Source: Gentiana macrophylla (Eukaryota > Streptophyta > Magnoliopsida > Gentianales > Gentianaceae). From it: a DNA stretch of 64,000 nucleotides. A model generated the notes under the pieces. The model made no database searches, had not been told where the DNA came from, and saw only the letters and a list, made by a program, of their open reading frames with translations. A program made the position numbers and the translations under genes. The DNA lies in NCBI GenBank assembly GCA_026214975.1, contig JAOBSW010000300.1, forward strand, positions 1-64,000, given 5' to 3'. The stretch's first letter is position 1; the number at the start of each line of letters is the position of its first letter. Of the stretch, positions 57,168 to 64,000 are shown one piece after another.

Positions 57168-58950
57168 TGTTGGTCTCTTGGAAAGGCTGACACAAGTTTA
57201 GAGGGGGGTGAATAAACTTGTCACCTAAAACTAGATCTTAAGACATATTAATTTCAATTTTAAACTTATGTGGAGTTGAGCTAACAAAGCTGAAATATAA
57301 ATCAAGACTGATTTATATTAAAACTGAGTTAACCGGCAGTGGATATGTTTTAGCCTTTATACTGATCTTGTTGTTTCTACGAAAAAGCTGATGAGTATGC
57401 AAAACTGAATTCTGGTGAATGTCAATTTGTGAGCTGTGAGTGAATAGCGATCAGTTTGAACAGTTATGCTGTATGAAAAACTTACACGAAAACAATCACA
57501 CAAACTATAATAAAATTGACAATAAGTAAAATGCGTAAAGTAAGTACGGAAAGAATTATAGTGGTTCAGGTGGTGTAATCTCGCCAGTCCACTCTTCCTT
57601 GTGATGTAGGAGGAAAATTCCACTAGAACTCTTTGAGGTAGCCAGTTACAAAAAGTCCAAAGTGATAGTCCTTGACTAATCTCTAGCTTCACTATCTAAA
57701 CAACTGTAGAACAGGTGTGATTGCTGCTTTGCAACTGCTTGAATCACTGGTCCTTGAAGGGTTGTATTGCCTCTTCACCAGCTCCACCATAAACACAGCT
57801 TTACCCGACTACAAACACAACAAGCTGCCCTTGAAAATCCTAAACCGGATCGCTTCACGCCTAAACCTTTGATAAAATCAAAGTTGGGCGAAGAATCAAG
57901 TGAATGATTCTTGCTTATGGTTCTACAGAGTGTTGGATCTTGATTAAATCTTTGTAGCTTGAACACTTGAAGAAATCTAGATATGATCTTGTTGAGCACA
58001 AAATTAATAGCAATTTAGATGAACAGATTTTTGTCTTAAAATACCTACAAACTTGTATTCGATTCTTGGTGGATATCCTTGATGCCAAGTCCTCTATTTA
58101 TAGTGTGAGGTTCAACGTTCATCTTGCTTGAATTTTGAATTCTATCAACGTCTATATTTTCAGATGTCAGATGTCAGTGACCGTTCTGACATGTCAGTGC
58201 TTCATCCAATAACATTGCTTCATTTGTAACATTCATATTTTGATTCAGTTCGTTGGATGATGACCTATAATCGAGTATCTTGATTAATTTTTGTCTGAGT
58301 ATGTCAGTTATCAGTTTGTCAACTAACTTAAAGTGTTAACTGAGTTTTTACTCTTCTTCAAAACTTAGTACTCTATTCATCTGACTTCTTTGACTTAATC
58401 AGAGTACACCATATCTTAAATAAGTCATCTAAGATATCAATGTCCTTATGATTCTTAGGACTTCATACAAGATCCATAAATTCAGTTCAGGCCATCACAA
58501 ACTTACCTGAATTCTAACTTTACAGCTTTAGCTAAATAACTGAGTTTGAGCCCTCAGTTCTTCATTTACTGAGTTTGTGTCCCTCAGCCTTCATTTACTA
58601 AGTTTGTCCCCTCAGCCTCAGTTTCTAGATAAGTCAACCGAGTCTGTGTCCCTCAGTGAACTTACCTTCTTCAGATCTGAATGAACTTCAGTTTTAGGTT
58701 TTGAGAGACATTTTCAGTTTTAGCCAGTATCTAGTTTTCTAGATGATTTCCAGTTCTCAGTTTTACGACTCTCTAACTATTACAGTGCTTGTCTGATATA
58801 ACCTATACAATTATCAGACTAATAAATCCTATACATTTAGTTCTAGACATCTTTTAGCTTTTCACTATAACAGCTAGCTTCAACACTTCATCAATGGGGT
58901 GTAAATAAACAACATGAATCATCTTCAAAACTCAAATTTTATTTCTAACA
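57168..58950 (-). mobile_element. Solo SIRE-like LTR F (1783 bp), target duplication CATAG
   Basis: On the minus strand it starts TGTTAGAAATAAAATTTGAG (58950) and ends AGAGACCAACA (57168). CATAG flanks it at 57163-57167 and 58951-58955. The GAGGGGGGTGAATAAAC and AGTGGTTCAGGTGGTGTAAT blocks match the R/U5 region of the A and B LTRs, but the rest is diverged, so it is a related family. No internal region is present. Confidence 0.88.
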
Positions 58951-58955
58951 CATAG

Positions 58956-59151
58956 CATCAATCTGAGACATGTTCTAAACGTTTATGATTCAGTTGACAT
59001 TTATTTTGAAACTTATACCATGTTCTACTTTTACAAATTTGAGATATTCATTTTGTCATGCTACAATAAGTACCAACATTTGGTACACTACTTATCCGGT
59101 TATGTTTTGATCAAGCGCTTTACGTAATATGCATCAGCCATAATCAATAAA
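58956..59151 (+). other. H 3' spacer
   Basis: AT-rich and non-coding. It joins 57162 directly when F is removed. I see no RT or integrase similarity. Confidence 0.5.
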
Positions 59152-59517
59152 GTTTGCAAAGGACAAACTCTTTAAGGTCCGCAAATGAACCAACCGAGCT
59201 CCTCAGGTTGGACTCAGTCAATTTAAAGATTGAAAATGACAAACTCTTTAAGGTTTTTAGGACAAACCCATCAAGCTCCACAGGTCGGACTCAGTCAATT
59301 TAAAGTTTGCAAAGGACAAACTATTTAAGGTTCACAGGACAAACCAACCGAGATGCACAGGTCAGACTCAGTTAATTTAAAGTTTGCAAAGGACAAAATC
59401 TTTAAGGTTCGCAGGATGAACCAACTGAGCTGTGCAGGTCGGACTCAATCAATTCAAAGTTTGCAAAGGAAAAACTCGTTAGTTCGCAGGACGAACCAAC
59501 TGAGCTCCGCAGGACGG
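59152..59517. repeat. About 77-bp tandem array in H, 5 copies, interrupted by E
   Basis: Units start GTTTGCAAAGGACAAACTCT and contain TTTAAGGTTCGCAGGA, CAACCGAGCTCC and AGGTCGGACTCAGTCAATTT. Copies begin near 59152, 59230, 59304, 59382 and 59457. The last is cut at GCAGGACGG by the LTR of E. It is the same position as the 3' arrays of Tat elements but unrelated in sequence to the array of X. Confidence 0.85.
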
Positions 59518-60061
59518 TGATGACGGAAAAATTCACTGTTATTATTATAACAATTTACCCCACTTCTGATATCATTTTGAGCACTTTTATATCATTTCAA
59601 GTCATTAATTCCTTAGATTCATCCAAATATGTTATTAGTAGTTATTATGTAAAATATCGTATTTTTATCGTGTTTTTATAAGTTTTTGTACCGGTTTAGT
59701 AACCGGAGTGTCGTGGTCGGATTTACGCTTGGTATTTTGGTGCTTTATTGCGATTTTTAGGTAAACCAAAACCCCGAGTGACGACACTTTTGAAGTTAAA
59801 ACATATCTTTTGAAGGGTGTAAGAATGTGCCACAAGCTTAAAAGTTCAAGTGGATCAACGTTTCGTAATGCTATTATCAAATTATATCTTCGACGAACAA
59901 ATGGCCCATCAAAAGGGCATTTCTGAAGAATAGTCCTGCATGAAAGTTGTAGATATTTGAAAGAGATTTCCAACGCATTTTGAATCATGTCAATCGGAGG
60001 TCTACAACTCAAGATATGAATTTTTCAAGTTTCAGCTCAAAACTGGATGTTTTTTACAGTC

Positions 60062-60209
60062 CCGGATCGATCCGGCCTTTTCCCGGATCGATCCGCGAAT
60101 CGAAAATCGACATAATGATGATTTTGCACATGGTTTTGCAGAGGATAAGCCTGGGATAATATTTTTTATTGTTCCCGGATCGATCCGGCCCTTTCCCGGA
60201 TCGATCCGG
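60062..60209. promoter_or_regulatory. Four GGATCGATCC palindromes upstream of the E TATA box
   Basis: CCGGATCGATCCGG at 60062-60075, CGGATCGATCCG at 60084-60095, and CCGGATCGATCCGG at 60175-60188 and 60196-60209, arranged as two pairs 21-22 bp apart. The last ends 15 bp before the TATA box. Perfect dyads repeated on the same face of the helix suggest dimeric protein binding. This is inference only. Confidence 0.6.
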
Positions 60210-60224
60210 CCTGTCCAGTTTTAT

Positions 60225-60233
60225 CTATAAATA
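60225..60233 (+). promoter_or_regulatory. TATA box in E LTR
   Basis: CTATAAATA is followed by GGCCTCCATTTCACC, a standard start region. Confidence 0.65.
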
Positions 60234-60429
60234 GGCCTCCATTTCACCTTCATTTCTTGCCCCTTCTTCCCCCATCCCTTCTTCATCTTTTCCCTTCATT
60301 TTTCTTTCATTTTGGGGCCTATATATATATATCTATAGAGATATATATATATAGTTGTAATTTCGTTATAATTTCGAATAATTATCGTTATAATATAGTT
60401 TCCGTTTTTCGTTCTATCTTTCTTGTTTT

Positions 60430-60446
60430 CTTTCATTTTGTTATAT

Positions 60447-60501
<55 letters not shown>

Positions 60502-60502
60502 A
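60430..60502. repeat. (AT)n-rich microsatellite in E leader
   Basis: Alternating AT with few interruptions lies downstream of the E TATA box. Short ORFs made of Tyr and Ile repeats on the minus strand are products of this tract. Confidence 0.85.
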
Positions 60503-61722
60503 GTATCGAGAATCTGGCAAATGATTGGATTAAGGTTTTAATTTGGTTTTAATAGAATTTCGGCATTGATGAAGGAAGGCTACTATGTAAAACTTCCGCC
60601 GTGTAATCCATGACATTTTGACAGAGTCCGATTACTTGTAATATCTATATATCTACATATATATATGAGTAGCTAAACTTATTATAGTCGAATCATGTAA
60701 AATTTGGTGAAATCAACCCTTGGAAAATGAAATAGGGAGTGTGTAGTGCTTTTTATTGTTATATCTCACATATTGCACGTCTTAGAACTTGTTATAACGG
60801 ATTTGGGCTAGATTGACAACCTAGGTCAAAAATCACACACATCACTCTTGAGAGTTGTTCAAAGAGAGTGGTGTGGGAAAAAGAGTTCTAAGATCGGGAG
60901 GTAAAACATACCGGGTTTTAGGTCGTGAATCCAGGCCCGCGCTCATCGATGTATTATTATCAACGTAATAACTTGAATGTGGTAGTTTAGATTAGTGTAA
61001 TTTAGTGTTAGACCCGGGGTTGAACTATGAAGTCTTTGGGTGGTTCTTGAGCCAACGATGACAAGTTGTTTCACGGAGTTTTTCAAGGCGGACCATGGAT
61101 TAGGTAAAGCTTGGTTTATCGCTTTGACACATTCTCGTTAAGATGTTCGGTGTAGTACATTGGTGAGTATCGGGGTAGTAATGCGTCGACCGAGTAATTT
61201 CGGACTTGTTTTTAACGAGGTTTTTCTGTGAAAACGGAGCGTCTCACAAAGACACTTAATCATGTTAGATTAATCGGTTTTCTAAAGGGAGAATTAGTTA
61301 ACCTCACATAGGATGTTGAAGGAGAGTTTTTCGGATTTTAGCATCAGAACTAGGAGCACGCACCCGTGAGATTGAATGTGAGAGTTCATTTGTTATAATG
61401 CACACTTCCAGTTTTGTCTATCCGTGGGGTTCAAATTAACTATTTTGATCATGGTTCGGCTATGTCTTTTAAAACCAAGTAGTTTAATTTTCTTTCTTTT
61501 CTATCTTTAGTATAAACAAACCAACAACTTTGATCGCCTAGACTAAGAAACACGTTCACTTTGGTACTCACAACCACATTTCTCTTGGGACGACCTCGTA
61601 CTCCTGTAGCTATTCTAACAATCGACCCGGTACTCTGCTGGTTAGAGAGTTGGTTTACCCACGGTTACGAGTCCTTTATAAATTGTATTTTTTAAGGGGT
61701 AAATTAAGCTCATCAAAAAAAT

Positions 61723-61740
61723 TGGCGCCGTTGCCGGGGA
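61723..61740 (+). promoter_or_regulatory. Primer binding site of E (tRNA-Asp)
   Basis: TGGCGCCGTTGCCGGGGA, seven bases after the LTR, is the full complement of the 3' end of tRNA-Asp. Confidence 0.92.
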
Positions 61741-62066
61741 AATGTGTGATATTGTTGTGATATCTTATAAGTGAACCGAAGGCTTGGGCCTAGGTTTTTA
61801 TTATCTTTATTTTATTTTTCGATAAGAGTCTTGGGATGCTGAAGTGATATTGTCCTGAACTCGGTTTGAATACGACTTTGGTACTCAACCCAATCTCTTT
61901 ATAGGGTTGTTATATTAGGTTGATATCCAAGTCCAGCTAGAACTGGGGCTTAGGGCCTTCGGCTACCATACATAAAAAATAAAATAAAAATAAAATAAAA
62001 TAAAATATAAAAGAAAAATTTTATTGTTTTCTTGTTGTTTTCTGAGATTTTGCAGTTTGAGCTTAA

Positions 62067-62939
62067 ATGGATGGATTTTTCAATCAATACTACTCACCTG
62101 AACAACAATACTCCTACCAACCTCAGACACCTGAACAATGCTATCAACAACAGTATGTGCCTCAGCCTCAATATCAACAGCAGAGTAACCAGGACCAGAA
62201 TTATGGTTATTCGAGTTATGAGCCACAACATTTTGAGGGTTCCCCGAACCCTAGTGCTTATCAGGATTACGGTGATCATACTCAGCATGTTGATAGCTTC
62301 ACCCATATTCAGCCACCTGATCAGTGTCTGGAATGGCAAGAAACCTGCTACCCACCTCCGATGAATCAAAGTCAGTATGAACAGTTTTCCCCCATGCCAC
62401 GAGAAGACTTCACCGACAGTCAAATGGAGCAACTAGAGCGATTGGACCAGATCTTGCAAGAGAGACTGCTGGACATGCAAGAGTTCAAGATAAGCACTGA
62501 CTCTGCCATAAGAAATCTTCAAGAGAGGGTGGTGCAATTGATTGAAATAATGGAGTTCGAGCAGGCAAAACAGGCATGTGCAAAAGAGATGGTTAAGGAT
62601 GATGAGGTGCTCATTGAAGAAGTTCAGGTTGAGAATAAGGTTGAGGATTCAGTTTGCTATAATAAGATTTCAGAGTTTGAGGAGCCTACGGGATCGCCCA
62701 TTTCTCTATCACTTCCAAGTGGAGATTTCCATAAGGAGTGTATGAGAAAACCTAATGAGATTGATCGGAGATCTTTGGTAGAGCCACCGGGAGAGTTGGT
62801 AATATTTAATATAACGGTCCCGGATTACTACATTCGTCCACTCTGTGAGGATGAATTTTCTGCGGTCCAGTTTGTGTACTCCCCGATGGATGAACTTTAT
62901 GGAATAGTAAAGAAGATGGTTCGACAGGCTGATAACTGA
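62067..62939 (+). CDS. E ORF, 290 aa, Gln/Tyr/Pro-rich N-terminus and coiled coil, unknown function
   Basis: It starts MDGFFNQYYSPEQQYSYQPQ. Residues 1 to about 110 are dominated by Gln, Tyr, Pro and Asn, a prion-like low-complexity composition. A heptad-rich segment follows (MEQLERLDQILQERLLDMQE and then STDSAIRNLQERVVQLIEIM, about residues 115-175). An acidic linker comes next, then a C-terminal block ELVIFNITVPDYYIRPLCED ending FVYSPMDELYGIVKKMVRQ. There is no zinc knuckle and no match to the C gag. It is the only frame between PBS and window end and is intact, unlike most frames here. The ATG is the first after the LTR in this frame, about 325 bp after the PBS. It could be a Gag-like or accessory protein. 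Confidence 0.6.
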   Translation: MDGFFNQYYSPEQQYSYQPQTPEQCYQQQYVPQPQYQQQSNQDQNYGYSSYEPQHFEGSPNPSAYQDYGDHTQHVDSFTHIQPPDQCLEWQETCYPPPMNQSQYEQFSPMPREDFTDSQMEQLERLDQILQERLLDMQEFKISTDSAIRNLQERVVQLIEIMEFEQAKQACAKEMVKDDEVLIEEVQVENKVEDSVCYNKISEFEEPTGSPISLSLPSGDFHKECMRKPNEIDRRSLVEPPGELVIFNITVPDYYIRPLCEDEFSAVQFVYSPMDELYGIVKKMVRQADN

Positions 62940-63442
62940 AGATTCTCTGGCTGGGAGGAGGTGACATCGAGAATTAAAAGAGGTACGTTTCTAGACAATA
63001 CAATTTCAATGGTTCTCGCATTGTTAATTTTTCTTAAGCTATTGATCTTCTTGAGTTCGGATTTTGGTTGATTGAGTCTGTTTAGAGTCACCCTGTCGAG
63101 AAAACGACGTTAAACAAAAGCGTTACCGGGAGGCAGCCCGTTAAAATAATAATAATAATTTGGATAAAGACTAGTCTTAATGAAATGTAGAATCTGTGGA
63201 AAGATGAACACAAAGCACAACCAAGTCTCGAGATGAAGGTTTGAATGTCATTAAACAGGGAACGATTAGGTGGTTATCCGAAAATCCCGATGGAGAAAAA
63301 AGATAAAATTCAAATACATCATTTCTTGGACTTAGGTTGTTAAAATGCTTTGACAGAACCCTTGAAGATTTGGGTATAAAAGACTCACATTCACTACTTT
63401 GCACACATTTCATTTTATGATCTAGTCAGTTTCAAATTTCTG

Positions 63443-63475
63443 GTCGTTGTAGTATAGTGGTGAGTATTCCCACCT
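63443..63475 (+). ncRNA. tRNA-Asp 5'-half sequence inside element E
   Basis: GTCGTTGTAGTATAGTGGTG and then AGTATTCCCACCT match the first 33 nt of plant tRNA-Asp(GUC) from memory, with about two differences (D-loop position near 20 and position 31). It includes the acceptor 5' strand, D arm and 5' side of the anticodon stem. The match stops exactly before the anticodon: the next bases are TAATAAAA, not GTCAC. A Pol III A box (TAGTATAGTGG) is included; no B box follows. It is not a complete tRNA gene. The element's own PBS is complementary to the 3' end of the same tRNA. Confidence 0.75.
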
Positions 63476-63837
63476 TAATAAAACTGTGTGTATTAAAAGT
63501 GAATCTAGGAATAGCTGACTTGACTATGATATATGCTCATGTGATACGTATATGCTTAGATGTTCTGTGCTTTACCCGTGTGGGTTATTTTTCCATCTTA
63601 AGCTATATATATTTCCTATCGAATTTTCTGACGTAACAGGGCCATTATCTTATTATTCCCATATCCCTTTTGCATATTTTGGGACGAGGACCATGTCCCG
63701 TGTTTGCTTTGTTTTGGTTGTTTTGGTACAGGATTGGGACGTGCTTTCTCATGGTCATTCACGGGATTCGATAGCACCTTTCCGCCGATTTATCGGCTAA
63801 GTCTTTCTCTCTATCTCTGGGAATAATGCAAAATCGT

Positions 63838-63852
63838 AAGTGGGGGGTAGAG
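63838..63852 (+). promoter_or_regulatory. Purine tract in E (probably the internal tract)
   Basis: The tract reads AAGTGGGGGGTAGAG. It is not followed by TGATGACGG, so by comparison with C and D it is likely the upstream internal tract and not the one next to the 3' LTR. Confidence 0.5.
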
Positions 63853-64000
63853 TATGGTTGGTATAGAAATGGCGTAAGTGTTTAAACCCTTAGTTTTGAT
63901 TCTTTTTGAGCATTATTTAGTTGATTAAAATAATCAGTATAAGGTATATATTTCATGGATTTAAAGATGTAATGATCAGTTTGGATATGTATAACCAATG

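Larger units (their letters stand above)
54450..59517 (+). mobile_element. Tat-like Gypsy element H with gag and protease only
   Basis: A plus-strand LTR-like block with TATA box is followed by a PBS-like site, gag with a capsid and a degenerate knuckle, a protease, then (after removing solo LTR F) about 200 bp of spacer and a tandem array. RT, RNase H and integrase are absent. Element E sits in the tandem array at 59517. Both the start and the end of H are approximate. Confidence 0.6.
59518..61715 (+). mobile_element. 5' LTR of E (2198 bp)
   Basis: TGATGACGG ... GCTCATCA. U3 is about 700 bp with four CCGGATCGATCCGG-type palindromes just upstream of a TATA box (CTATAAATA, 60225-60233). AT-dinucleotide tracts follow (60323-60355, about 60447-60500). 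The end has a GGGACGACCTCG block like other Athila LTRs. The 3' LTR is outside the window. Confidence 0.8.
59518..64000 (+). mobile_element. Athila-like non-autonomous Gypsy element E, 3' end off-window
   Basis: It has a 2.2-kb LTR starting TGATGACGG and ending GCTCATCA, a perfect tRNA-Asp PBS, one 290-codon ORF, then more than 1 kb of non-coding sequence including a tRNA-Asp-derived segment and an AAGTGGGGGG purine tract. The LTR start, PBS and purine tract resemble those of C and D, but the LTR body and ORF do not. No protease, RT or integrase appears before the window ends. The predicted target duplication is GACGG (59513-59517). Confidence 0.8.
62940..64000 (+). other. E 3' non-coding region
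   Basis: No coding similarity. It contains a short hairpin-like CGGGAGGCAGCCCG near 63127-63140 followed by AATAATAATAAT, the tRNA-Asp 5' half (63443-63475), and a purine tract AAGTGGGGGGTAGAG starting near 63838, like the internal tracts of C and D. The 3' LTR is not reached. Confidence 0.6.

Noticed and set aside
60296..60520. 74-codon minus-strand ORF of Tyr/Ile repeats
   Set aside because: Product of the AT dinucleotide tract.

Overview
The window is plant nuclear DNA made almost entirely of nested LTR retrotransposons. No intact host gene is visible. The element families (Tat/Retand-like and Athila-like Ty3/Gypsy, SIRE/Maximus-like Ty1/Copia), the plant tRNA-Asp and tRNA-iMet primer binding sites and the Mutator-type MITE point to an angiosperm, most likely a eudicot, and to gene-poor heterochromatin. 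I cannot name the species.

Layout. 1-1319 is a minus-oriented Gypsy-type LTR (J) lying in the pol of a plus-strand Tat-lineage element X (1320-10071). X keeps RNase H and integrase remnants, an antisense gene with its own TATA box, an 84-bp tandem array and a 3' LTR. X has landed in a minus-strand SIRE-like Copia element A (10072-17920), whose 5' LTR also carries a solo LTR, K (15972-17750, target duplication AATCT). A interrupts a minus-strand, pol-less Tat derivative G (17921-19873 and 50001 to about 52560). G was also hit by a plus-strand SIRE-like Copia element B (19874-49995, target duplication GGAAC). B has gag, pol and an additional 3' ORF. That ORF is split by a minus-strand Athila-related element D (27853-47514, target duplication CCTAT), and D is itself split by a plus-strand Athila element C (33906-44365, target duplication ATGCC). 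G>B>D>C is a four-deep nest in which three insertions are fixed by exact 5-bp target duplications.

The right part holds anonymous old sequence (about 52560-54450) with one Mutator-type MITE, and a plus-strand Tat-like element H (about 54450-59517) with gag and protease only. H carries a solo SIRE-like LTR, F (57168-58950, target duplication CATAG), and a tandem array. The 5' part of a large Athila-like non-autonomous element, E (59518 to the window end), lies inside that array.

Almost all retroelement frames are broken by stops, frameshifts or deletions, so no element here looks autonomous. The most interesting structures are: a 33-nt copy of the 5' half of tRNA-Asp inside E, whose primer binding site matches the 3' end of the same tRNA; perfect palindrome modules near the promoters of the D and E LTRs (with a looser inverted module in C); the self-promoted antisense gene of X; and the additional ORF of B with its own TATA box.
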